A stretch of DNA of 29,947 bases, from positions 1 through 29,947 of the forward strand of contig CAYMRB010000066.1 of the NCBI GenBank assembly GCA_964392615.1. The letters are read 5' to 3'. Each line of letters begins with the position of its first letter. The first letter of the stretch is position 1. Below the pieces are notes generated by a model that was not told where the DNA came from, searched no databases, and saw only the letters and a list, made by a program, of their open reading frames with translations. This DNA is from CAYMRB01 sp964392615 (GTDB lineage Bacteria; Planctomycetota; UBA8108). This document shows positions 7,686-14,750 of this stretch, piece by piece. The translations under genes were made by a program, and so were the position numbers.

Positions 7686-8804
7686 TCAAGGGGCCGTCAG
7701 ACGCGCCGCGCGCTCCTGCGCGTCGGTCCAGGCTTTGAGGAGATCGCGCGTACCCACGACGTTCTTCCAGCCGCCCTTCGGATGCTTCTCGATGACCTGG
7801 AGGAGAAGTCGCTGTCGCGGCGAGAGGTACCGACGTGGGTCGCCGTTCTTCGTGTGAATCGCCGCATTGATACGCGTCGCCTGCAGCGAGGTCATCGGCA
7901 CGTGGCGGTAAGGCGTCTTGCGAAGGTAGTACTTCGGCTCCCGATCGACGCGCACCGCGTCATCCGTCCGGACGACGCGGGCGTCGAGACCGCGGGCGAC
8001 CGCGAGCTGCCGATCGGTTCGCGCGATGACGGGCGCGGCGTTGCCGCTACGCTGCGCCGCGGTGACGAGCTTGTCGTACGTGATCACGGACGGATCGAAC
8101 TGCACTTCCACGACCTCCCCCTTGCCGACGAATCCCGGCAGTGTCGAGACGATCCCGGCGAGCTTCCCGAGCTCGCTCTCACCGGTCCAGAATCAGCCCA
8201 TTCCGAACGTCGCCTTCTCGAAACGCCGCTTGCGGGTAGGCTCGCCGGCCGCGAGGAGCCGCAACCACGCCGGCGGCTCGCTCTTGCGCGCTTCGAGCGC
8301 GGCGACCATGGATCGGGACAGCGCTCCGAGAGACCAGTCGCCGCTGAGTCGCGGCACGACGGCTCGCTTCTGGTCATCGGTGATGCGCACGACGGGATTG
8401 TTCCACGCGCGCTCGCCGAACAGCTTCAGGCAGCGCGCGTCGGCATCACCGCGCGTGTTGTTGTAGATCGCGACCGGAACGAAGAGCGTCTCGGCCGCCT
8501 CGACGAGCAGGGGATGGCTCAGGACCTGGCCACCGTAGTTGGTGCAGGTCCTTCAGCCGGGGACCTCGGTGAACAACACGAGCACCGCCTTGTTCTCCTT
8601 CGCCGCACGCGCGGTCGCGGCGTCCATGTCGCGCAGCCAGCGAACCTTTCCGAGCTCGGGCGGCGTCTTGCGACGCGCCGGCGTCCGGACGGCGTCCTCG
8701 GTGCCGACGTCCGCCACGACGGAGGTCAGCGAGAGGACGACCCCGGCGACGCATGCCACACCGGACGCTGCCGTTCTGGATCGAATCGACGATTCGGCTC
8801 GCAT
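7686..8804 (-). CDS. Selenoprotein: thioredoxin-like (UxxC) plus MsrA-like (GUFW) domains, two selenocysteines
   Basis: One reading frame of 372 residues appears if UGA at 8553-8555 (residue 84) and UGA at 8193-8195 (residue 204) are read as selenocysteine. The ATG at 8804 has GGGAG 9 bases upstream and opens an export-signal-like stretch (SGVACVAGVVLSLTSVVA). The first part has VLVLFTEVPG-U-RTCTNYGG, a thioredoxin-like motif in which U84-R-T-C87 replaces CxxC; I recognise it as the VPGU thioredoxin-like (seleno)protein group. The second part reads KATFGMG-U-FWTGE, exactly where MsrA has its catalytic GCFWxxE. MsrA-like GIVSTLPGF and EVVEVQFDPSVITYDKL follow. The C-terminus has YYLRKTPYRHVPMT and SPRQRLLL. 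Both UGAs are followed by hairpins. The final stop is also UGA. A redox or methionine-sulfoxide repair role outside the cytoplasm is inferred. An automatic annotation would split this into three fragments. mtnA lies 23 bases upstream. Confidence 0.88.
8158..8176 (-). promoter_or_regulatory. Candidate bacterial SECIS hairpin after the second UGA
   Basis: Sixteen bases after the UGA, GCGAGCT (8176-8170) pairs perfectly with AGCTCGC (8164-8158) around the loop CGGGA. A CCG/CGG helix can extend the base across a bulge. The loop begins 24 bases after the codon and contains G residues, which agrees with the known distance and loop preference of bacterial SECIS elements. Confidence 0.65.
8521..8552 (-). 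promoter_or_regulatory. Candidate bacterial SECIS hairpin after the first UGA
   Basis: Immediately after the UGA, the - strand forms AGGACCTG (8552-8545) paired perfectly with CAGGTCCT (8528-8521). A further CACC/GGTG helix lies inside, with a 6-base loop AACTAC (8540-8535) and a 2-base bulge. Its position directly 3' of the codon is where bacterial SECIS elements lie. The loop lacks the G usually found near its start and sits close to the codon (13 bases), so the fit to the model is partial. Confidence 0.6.
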
Positions 8805-8827
8805 CGGCAAGATCTCCCGAGTTTCGG

Positions 8828-9928
8828 CTAATCCTTGGAAATCACGCGACGAAGATTGCGCCGGAATGGCCGCTCGACGACGCCGTGCTCGGTGATGATA
8901 CCGGCGACGTACTTCGCCGGCGTCACGTCGAAGGCAGGATTGTAGACCTGGATGCCGCGCGGCGCGGTGCGAGCGCCGAAGCCGGCGACGACCTCTTTGG
9001 CATCGCGCTGCTCGATCGGGATGCCGTCGCCGGTCGCGGCGTTCGGATCGATCGTCGTCGTCGGAGCGGCGACCCAGAACGGGATGCCGTGCTCCTTCGC
9101 GAGAACCGCGACACCGAACGTGCCGATCTTGTTCGCGACGTCGCCGTTCATCGCGATGCGGTCGGCGCCGACGACGACGGCGTCAATCGCTCCGGAGCGC
9201 ATCAGCGAGGCTGCGGCGTTGTCGCACAGCACCGTAACGTCGACGCCGGCCGCTTGCAGCTCCCAGCTCGTCAATCGAGCCCCCTGCAGCAACGGACGCG
9301 TCTCGTCGGCGTACACCCGCAGCTTCTTGCCCTTCTCGACGGCGCGGTAGATGACCGCGAGCGCGGTGCCGATGCCGCCGGTCGCGAGCGCGCCGGCATT
9401 GCAGTGCGTCAGCACGCCCTGACCGCTGCGCAGGAGCTTCGCGCCGTGGTCGCCGATCGCGCGACACAGCTGCTCGTCCTCGGCGTGGATCGCGAGCGCC
9501 TCGTCGAGAAGGTTGTCGAGGACATCCTCGCGCTCGAGGCCGTCGTCGAGCATCGAGAAAGCGACCGAGCTCATGCGTTCGAGCGCCCAGAACAGATTGA
9601 CCGCCGTCGGCCGGGAGGCCGCGAGCCGATCGTGGACTCGCTCGACGGCGCGGCGCAGCGCGCGACCGCGCGCCTTCGTCGCCCGCAGGCCGATGACCAT
9701 GCCGTAGGCCGCGGCGCAGCCGATCGCCGGCGCGCCGCGGACGGCGAGGCGGCGGATCGCGTCGATCACGGCCGGCAGATCGCGAACGCGCAGGTAGCGG
9801 CCGCGACCGGGCAGCAGCGTCTGATCGAGAAGGCGCAGGTAGCCGCCGACCTCGCCGACCCACTCGAGCGTGCGGAAGGACTCCGTCGCCCGGGTCTTCG
9901 CCGTGGCCTTGGCCTTCGAGCGGCTCAC
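8828..9928 (-). CDS. mtnA: S-methyl-5-thioribose-1-phosphate isomerase
   Basis: A 366-residue enzyme of the methionine salvage pathway that converts methylthioribose-1-phosphate to methylthioribulose-1-phosphate. Visible motifs are AVRGAPAIG (63-70), THCNAGALATGG with the presumed catalytic Cys at 176, YADETRPLLQGARLT (206-220), and VVVGADRIAMNGDVANKIGT with the presumed catalytic Asp at 256. The start is the GTG at 9928, whose bases overlap the purE stop as GTGA, so translation is probably coupled to purE. A longer open frame upstream is a shadow of purE. The residues MSRSKAKATAKTRATE before the conserved region form a short basic extension. The rest of the salvage pathway is not in the window. 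Confidence 0.95.
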   Translation of the reverse strand: MSRSKAKATAKTRATESFRTLEWVGEVGGYLRLLDQTLLPGRGRYLRVRDLPAVIDAIRRLAVRGAPAIGCAAAYGMVIGLRATKARGRALRRAVERVHDRLAASRPTAVNLFWALERMSSVAFSMLDDGLEREDVLDNLLDEALAIHAEDEQLCRAIGDHGAKLLRSGQGVLTHCNAGALATGGIGTALAVIYRAVEKGKKLRVYADETRPLLQGARLTSWELQAAGVDVTVLCDNAAASLMRSGAIDAVVVGADRIAMNGDVANKIGTFGVAVLAKEHGIPFWVAAPTTTIDPNAATGDGIPIEQRDAKEVVAGFGARTAPRGIQVYNPAFDVTPAKYVAGIITEHGVVERPFRRNLRRVISKD

Positions 9929-10443
9929 GCGAGCCCCTCTTGCCGCAGGCGCGTCTGGGCCTTTTCGTTCTTTTCGGCGACCTGTGCGGCGAGGGGGCTC
10001 TTGAAGCTCTCGTGCGCTGACGCGAGGCGGTCGTCGGCGAGCGCGAGCATCTGGACCGCGAGGAGGGCCGCATTGCGCGCGCCGTTGACAGCGACCGTCG
10101 CGACCGGCACGCCGGGCGGCATCTGCACGGTCGCGTGCAGCGCGTCGACGCCGTGCAGCGCGCCGTTCTCGATCGGCACGCCGATCACGGGCAGCGTCGT
10201 CTTGCCAGCGAGCACGCCGGCGAGGTGCGCGGCGCTGCCGGCGCCAGCGATCAGCACGCCGAAGCCGTTCGCCTTCGCGTCGCGCGCGAGCTCCATCGCG
10301 GTATCCGGCGAGCGATGCGCCGAGCACACCCGCACCTCGCACGGCACCTCGAACTCGCGCAGACAGCGCACGGCCCCGAGCATGATGTCGAGGTCCGAGT
10401 CACTGCCCATCAGGACCATGACCCTTTTCGTCGTGTCGGCCAT
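9925..10443 (-). CDS. purE: N5-carboxyaminoimidazole ribonucleotide mutase (PurE)
   Basis: A 172-residue cytoplasmic enzyme of purine synthesis that rearranges N5-CAIR to CAIR. It carries GSDSD (13-17), SAHRSPD (41-47) with the catalytic His, GAGSAAHLAG (67-76) and the LPVIGVPI strand (84-91), all diagnostic of class I PurE. The ATG at 10443 has AAGGAG about 9 bases upstream. The usual partner purK is not in the window. It overlaps mtnA by 4 bases, an unusual pairing of purine synthesis with methionine salvage. About 200 bases without a gene lie upstream and should contain the promoter; I could not pick a convincing -35/-10. Confidence 0.96.
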   Translation of the reverse strand: MADTTKRVMVLMGSDSDLDIMLGAVRCLREFEVPCEVRVCSAHRSPDTAMELARDAKANGFGVLIAGAGSAAHLAGVLAGKTTLPVIGVPIENGALHGVDALHATVQMPPGVPVATVAVNGARNAALLAVQMLALADDRLASAHESFKSPLAAQVAEKNEKAQTRLRQEGLA

Positions 10444-10599
10444 CGGGGGCGACTCCTTCGCTCAAGTGCTTTGTTCTGGGATGGGGGGCAGACGGAGCGA
10501 GCGACGACGCGGCTCGAGCCTGCGATGATCCGCGGAAGATAGCACTTCGTGCGGGTTTCGCCAACCGCGACGTGGCAGCGGGGAGCTCTGGCGATTTGA

Positions 10600-10617
10600 C
10601 GCCGACTCCGACTCCGC
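10600..10617. repeat. Short copy of the hexanucleotide repeat
   Basis: CGCCGA-CTCCGA-CTCCGC, three units of the same hexamer as at 1-96, lies in the gap between purE and the next gene. It encodes Pro-Thr or Val-Gly dipeptides depending on strand, but no gene here is supported. It shows the hexamer recurs in this genome between genes. Confidence 0.7.
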
Positions 10618-10649
10618 CCCCTGCTTCGGCCGCCGTCGATGACAGCACG

Positions 10650-11009
10650 CTATCCGACAATCAGTTCGAAGAACGCGCTTCGTACGCCTTGCCAGCCCAC
10701 AACGCCCGCGACCAACAGGTAGGCGGTCAGGACGACCGCCGACCAGCGGACCGCTCGTGACGACGGTGGCCAAACCACCGCGAGGGCGACAGAGACGATC
10801 GCCAGAGGCCACGTCGCGAGCCAGCAGAGTATGATCAGCAGCCCGACCAGCTGCGAGTCGCGCCCAGCGAGGACGAAGAAGCCGTGGAAGGGCACGGACG
10901 CGACGAGCGCCGCGAAGACGAGCAACGGGATACGCCAATAGAACGACGGCGCCGAAGGTGGGGACGCCTGCAGCTCCCCTTCGGGCGGTTGATACGGCGT
11001 CTCGCCCAT
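10650..11009 (-). CDS. Small membrane protein with three hydrophobic segments (unknown function)
   Basis: A 119-residue protein beginning MGETPYQPPEGE, a Pro/Ser-rich cytoplasmic-type N-terminus. Three hydrophobic segments follow, at about residues 25-47, 55-80 and 88-107. No conserved motif or family is recognised. It lies 51 bases after purC and 206 bases before purE on the same strand. The Shine-Dalgarno is weak (AGGT). Support is the length of the open frame, the membrane-protein composition and the absence of a better frame. Confidence 0.6.
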   Translation of the reverse strand: MGETPYQPPEGELQASPPSAPSFYWRIPLLVFAALVASVPFHGFFVLAGRDSQLVGLLIILCWLATWPLAIVSVALAVVWPPSSRAVRWSAVVLTAYLLVAGVVGWQGVRSAFFELIVG

Positions 11010-11060
11010 TGCATGACCTGTCGACGGACGCCCGATCGGACGCCCATCGCCAGCTCGACC

Positions 11061-11975
11061 TCAGTCGACGTTCCAGCTCTTGCCCGTCAGCTTCTCGTAG
11101 ATCTCGCGGTATTTGCGCGAGGTCTCGGCGACGACCTCGTCCGGCAGCTCCGGCACGGGCGGCTGACGATTCCAAGCGCTTCCGAGCAGCCAATCGCGGA
11201 CGTACTGCTTGTCGAACGACGGCTGCGACTTGCCCGGCACGTAGAGGTCGGCCGGCCAGAAGCGCGACGAGTCCGGCGTCAGCACCTCGTCGGCGAGGAC
11301 CAGCTCGCCATTCGGACGCACACCCCACTCGAACTTCGTATCCGCGATGATGATGCCGCGTGCACGGGCCCATTCGGCCGCCTTGCCGTAGACGGCGAGG
11401 CTCTTCTCGCGCAGCTCCTCCGCGCGCGCCTGGCCGAGAATCTCGACAGTCGTCTCGAACGGGATATTCTCGTCGTGCTCGCCCTGCTCCGCCTTCGTCG
11501 ACGGCGTGTAAACCGTCTCCGGAAGCTGGCTCGACTCGACGAGCCCCTCCGGCAGCGGCAGACCGCACACGGTGCCCTGCTTCTTGTACTCGGCGAATCC
11601 GGAGCCCGCGAGGTAGCCGCGGACGATGCACTCGACCGGCTGGATCTCGAGCTTCTCGACGATCATGAACCGTCCGCGCAGGACGTCGCGGTACGGCGCG
11701 CAGCTCTCGGGCAGGTCGTCGACGTCGGCCGAGATCAGATGATGGTCGGTGCCGAGGAGGTCGAACCAGAACAGCGACAGCTGTGTCAGCACGCGGCCCT
11801 TCTCGGGGATCCCGCCGGGCAGGATGAAGTCGAACGCCGAGATGCGGTCGGTCGCGACGATCAGATATCGATCGCCGAGATCGTAGAGGTCACGGACCTT
11901 GCCCCGCCGGACAAGATTCAGACCCGGAAGCTCGGACTCACGGACGATCTCCGGAGTGCTTTCTGCTGCAGCCAC
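11061..11975 (-). CDS. purC: Phosphoribosylaminoimidazole-succinocarboxamide synthase
   Basis: A 304-residue enzyme that joins CAIR and aspartate with ATP to give SAICAR in purine synthesis. It carries RRGKVRDLYDLGD near the N-terminus, DRISAFDFILP, ECIVRGYLAGSG, TPSTKAEQGEHDENI, IIIADTKFEWG and LVLADEVLTPDSSRFWP, all standard for the SAICAR synthase fold. The GTG at 11975 is preferred because AGGGAG lies 8 bases before it, with that ribosome site overlapping the ruvC stop codon. It therefore forms a tight pair with ruvC. The purE product is its direct substrate supply, although purE is a separate unit about 1 kb downstream. Confidence 0.96.
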   Translation of the reverse strand: MAAAESTPEIVRESELPGLNLVRRGKVRDLYDLGDRYLIVATDRISAFDFILPGGIPEKGRVLTQLSLFWFDLLGTDHHLISADVDDLPESCAPYRDVLRGRFMIVEKLEIQPVECIVRGYLAGSGFAEYKKQGTVCGLPLPEGLVESSQLPETVYTPSTKAEQGEHDENIPFETTVEILGQARAEELREKSLAVYGKAAEWARARGIIIADTKFEWGVRPNGELVLADEVLTPDSSRFWPADLYVPGKSQPSFDKQYVRDWLLGSAWNRQPPVPELPDEVVAETSRKYREIYEKLTGKSWNVD

Positions 11976-11986
11976 GGCACGTCTCC

Positions 11987-12610
11987 CTATCGCTGCTTCT
12001 CTTGAATTCGCTCGAGAATCGACGCACCGCGCCGGCCGCTCTTCCTCCGGGCCCGGGCTTCTTCGAGCGCGGCCGCGAGCGCGGTCTTCTCGCGGCCAGG
12101 TAGTCGATGACGCCAGAGGCGCTGAGCATAGCAAAAAGCGAGGGCCAGGGCATCCGTCGCATCCGCGGGTTCGGGCACCTCGTCGAGCCCGAGGAGCCGA
12201 GCGATCATCGTCTGGACCTGCGTCTTGGCCGCCTGGCCGTTGCCCGTCACCGTCTTCTTGACGACCGCCGGCGGGTACTCCTCGACCTCGAGCCCGTGCC
12301 GCGCCGCAACGAGCAGCGCGACTCCGCGCGCCTCGCCGACCCGCACGACGCTCTCGAAGCTCTTGCCCCGGAAGATCTTCTCGACCGCGAACACCTGCGG
12401 CCGGTGCGTCTCGACGATCTCGTCGAGCGCGTCCGCGAGCACCTGGAGCCGCCGCGGGATCGGGGTCTTGCGGCCGTGGCCGTCGACGGTCAGCCGCAGC
12501 GCGCCGTAGGTGACGCAACGCGGCGGTTGCCCTGGTGCGGCGTCGAGCAGTCCGTACCCCGCGACCTGAGAGCCGGGGTCGAAGCCGAGCACGCGGAGAG
12601 AATCTTCCAT
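11987..12610 (-). CDS. ruvC: Crossover junction endodeoxyribonuclease RuvC
   Basis: A 207-residue Holliday-junction resolvase. The four acidic catalytic residues are visible: D11 in GFDPGS, E77 in AVEKIFRGK, and D150 and D153 in PADATDALALA. The conserved YPPAVVKKTVTGNGQAAKTQV segment (112-132) is also present. The C-terminal 40 residues are very basic and longer than in E. coli (173 residues), probably a flexible tail. ruvA and ruvB are not adjacent, unlike in many bacteria. It ends 11 bases before purC. The 184 bases upstream, up to the next gene, hold a GC-rich hairpin only. Confidence 0.95.
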   Translation of the reverse strand: MEDSLRVLGFDPGSQVAGYGLLDAAPGQPPRCVTYGALRLTVDGHGRKTPIPRRLQVLADALDEIVETHRPQVFAVEKIFRGKSFESVVRVGEARGVALLVAARHGLEVEEYPPAVVKKTVTGNGQAAKTQVQTMIARLLGLDEVPEPADATDALALAFCYAQRLWRHRLPGREKTALAAALEEARARRKSGRRGASILERIQEKQR

Positions 12611-12747
12611 GACGCACTTCCTTTCGCCGCGGATTGTACCGCATCGAAAGGACGACGCCGAGGGACTGGCGCGATCGCCGGCGTCACCGGGGGAGCGACC
12701 CGAAGCGAGAGAGGATCGGCGCCGAGACGGAGCGGAAGCGGCGGGCT

Positions 12748-12781
12748 CTGGGGCCGGCCCCCCGGGCGGGATCGGCCCCAG
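12748..12781 (-). terminator. GC-rich hairpin after the dockerin-domain gene
   Basis: CTGGGGCCG (12748-12756) pairs perfectly with CGGCCCCAG (12773-12781). It lies 13 bases past the stop of the secreted protein gene on the - strand. No T-run follows on either strand, so it is either a weak terminator, a transcript-stabilising hairpin, or part of a rho-dependent end. Confidence 0.45.
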
Positions 12782-12794
12782 CGCCCCAGACCCA

Positions 12795-13820
12795 TCACTC
12801 GACGATGAGGTGATAGGTCATGTCGATGACGAAGACGAAGTCGAAACCGAACTCGTCTACCGTGAACAGGAACGTCCCTTCGAAGTGCAGGTCATGCTCG
12901 CCTCGGCTCAAGGGCGCGAGCAGCAGGTAGTAGCCGTCGTCGGCAGCGCGCTCGGTGCCGGCGGTCGGCATGTCCCAGATGTCGTTCTCGGGCAGCGTCA
13001 GGTCGAAGACCGGCGACTGGACCCGATAGCCCTCGAGCCCCGACAGCTCTCGACCGTCGATCACGCACGTGAGACCGGTCGCCGCGTCGGCGAAGAAGCT
13101 CGCACATTCGAGGAGCCCCTCATCGTCGAGCGACGGATCCTCCTCGAAGTTGTTGCAGACGACGTTCAAGATCGGGAAGAAGATGGCCTTGCCGGTCGGA
13201 ACGTAGCATGTGCGGTTCGCGCGGCCGACGAACACGCCGTCCTCTTCGATCACCGATGACGTGCCGGCGAGGAACCAGACGGGCCCCCCTTGCCCCACGC
13301 CACAGGCCTCTCCGGTGTCGTCGTAGAGCGGGTGAGGCTCGTCGCCCGGCAGACCGGCCGCCCACTGCCACCACACCGCCGCCCACTCGCCGTAGGTCTT
13401 GCCGAAGGCGTTCGCGTGGACCGGCAGCACGCGCGGATTCGGATTGCCCTGGCGACCGCGCCCCGCAACGCGGCCGTCAGGAAGCGCACACGGCGGTGCC
13501 GGAGGTCTCTCTGCGCCGTACAGCCAACCGAGGAGCCTGACGGGATCGGAGACGTCGAGCTTCCCGTCGCCGTTGACGTCGCCACTTTCGACGGCGGTCG
13601 GCTCGGTACCGCACAATGCGAGCTCGACGGGCCCCGGCCCTCCGAGGAAGAGGTGATCGAGAAGGTACACCGGGTCGCTGACGTCGAGGACGAAGTCGCC
13701 GTTGACATCGCCGTTGTCGACGGCAAACCCGGGCGTGACGCCGAACTCCTGAACCATGGCGGTTCGCGGCAGCGCACAAGCGAGCAGAAGGACACAGCCG
13801 CTGACGAAGCGTGTGAACAT
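12795..13820 (-). CDS. Secreted protein with N-terminal dockerin-like repeats and a YGEWxxxWWQW domain
   Basis: A 341-residue exported protein. The ATG at 13820 is preferred over an upstream in-frame start because GGGAGGA lies 7 bases before it and a signal peptide begins there (MFTRFVSGCVLLLACALPRT). Two calcium-binding dockerin-like repeats follow directly: GDVNGDFVLDVSDPVYLL (37-54) and GDVNGDGKLDVSDPVRLLGW (80-99). The remaining 220 residues form a domain with YGEWAAVWWQWA, CGVGQGGPVWFLAGT, RTCYVPTGKAIFFPILNVVC and a C-terminal strand-rich part. I recognise this pattern as a recurrent but uncharacterised secreted bacterial domain. The dockerin-like part at the N-terminus is unusual; it is mostly C-terminal in other proteins. 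The ECF sigma gene lies 197 bases upstream on the same strand. Confidence 0.85.
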   Translation of the reverse strand: MFTRFVSGCVLLLACALPRTAMVQEFGVTPGFAVDNGDVNGDFVLDVSDPVYLLDHLFLGGPGPVELALCGTEPTAVESGDVNGDGKLDVSDPVRLLGWLYGAERPPAPPCALPDGRVAGRGRQGNPNPRVLPVHANAFGKTYGEWAAVWWQWAAGLPGDEPHPLYDDTGEACGVGQGGPVWFLAGTSSVIEEDGVFVGRANRTCYVPTGKAIFFPILNVVCNNFEEDPSLDDEGLLECASFFADAATGLTCVIDGRELSGLEGYRVQSPVFDLTLPENDIWDMPTAGTERAADDGYYLLLAPLSRGEHDLHFEGTFLFTVDEFGFDFVFVIDMTYHLIVE

Positions 13821-14017
13821 GACGTATTCCTCCCTGAATCCCACAGGACACCTGCCGCTGAGAATCGCGGCTGACTCTGCTGCCCGCCGCGTCCGGACGG
13901 CGGCGTGCGCCCGGAAATCACGAGACGCTCCTCGAGACTGCGGGTACCCATCACTGTACCTGCGAAACGCCCTCGGGCTGTTGCAGGCATTTCTCGGAAT
14001 TCTGCTCAGCGATGCGA

Positions 14018-14641
14018 TCAGAGCGACACGCCGGCGTCATCCGCAGCCGCGCGCAGCCGCTTGAGAGCGCGGTAGTACCGCGACGCCGCGGCGTTGGCGC
14101 CGACCCCGAGCACCTGAGCGGCCTCCTTGTTGGTCAGCCGCTCGAAGTGTCGCAGCTCGAGCATCTCGCGGTCGCGATCGCCGAGCTTCTCGAAGAGACG
14201 CGTCAGGGTGTCGTGCAGCTCGTCGCGGTCCAGAACCTCGCTCCCGGTCGTGCTGGTGGAAAGCAGCTGCTCGGCGAGCGCGCCAGGACTCGAAGCCCGC
14301 GAGGCCTGACCATCGATGGAGACCTCCACGCGAGCGTCGCGCTTCTGCGCGTCGAGATGGTGTCGGTGCAGCTGCAACACGCGCTCCGCGGCGATCAGCC
14401 GTAGCCACACGAAGGGAGGAATCGACGCGTCATCGAGGTAGCGATCGAGCCTGTCGAGAGCCTGCACGAACGTCTCCTGCACGACGTCCGATTCGTCGAC
14501 TCGTGCCCTCACACGAGGATCGAGACGGCATCGCACGAGGCTGCACAGCCGGTCCTGATAGGCGTAGAGAAGCTTCGCGGCGCGCGGCGGGTCGTGCCGA
14601 CACCGTCGAAGCTGCTCGATGAGGGGATCGGGGGATTGCAT
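14018..14641 (-). CDS. ECF-family RNA polymerase sigma factor
   Basis: A 207-residue sigma-70 family protein from the ATG at 14641; an in-frame GTG at 14665 would add 8 residues, and neither has a strong ribosome site. Region 2 is recognisable as SDVVQETFVQALDRLDRYL with PPFVWLRLIAAERVLQLHRHHL following. Region 4 reads LRHFERLTNKEAAQVLGVGANAAASRYYRALKRLR, a helix-turn-helix for the -35 element. The style matches the sigma factors enriched in Planctomycetota. No anti-sigma gene or zinc-binding partner lies beside it. It is followed by the secreted dockerin-like protein gene, which could be a target, but no promoter match was established. Confidence 0.9.
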   Translation of the reverse strand: MQSPDPLIEQLRRCRHDPPRAAKLLYAYQDRLCSLVRCRLDPRVRARVDESDVVQETFVQALDRLDRYLDDASIPPFVWLRLIAAERVLQLHRHHLDAQKRDARVEVSIDGQASRASSPGALAEQLLSTSTTGSEVLDRDELHDTLTRLFEKLGDRDREMLELRHFERLTNKEAAQVLGVGANAAASRYYRALKRLRAAADDAGVSL

Positions 14642-14750
14642 GAGCGGAAGCCGAACTCTGACCACGTCCCGATCGCGCCCGCCTGCACCGATCCGGGGCT
14701 CTCAGATCGTACAGCGGACGCCCGGACGCACGCAAGGCGGTCATGCGGCG

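Noticed and set aside
7046..7738. A 230-codon + strand open frame over the DUF1877 locus as an intact gene.
   Set aside because: Only its middle (7211-7492) resembles a protein family; both ends are antisense to the DUF1877 and selenoprotein parts, so it is a product of the inversion, not a separate gene.
8193..8810. Treating the selenoprotein as a pseudogene with two stop mutations.
   Set aside because: Both stops are UGA, both sit exactly at redox motif positions, both are followed by hairpins, and the frame is otherwise intact with no other stop.
13850..13920. A GC-rich palindromic area (GTCCGGAC with flanking GCCGCC/GGCGG) upstream of the dockerin-like gene.
   Set aside because: Such palindromes are expected in this base composition, and no T-run or operator-like repeat supports a function.
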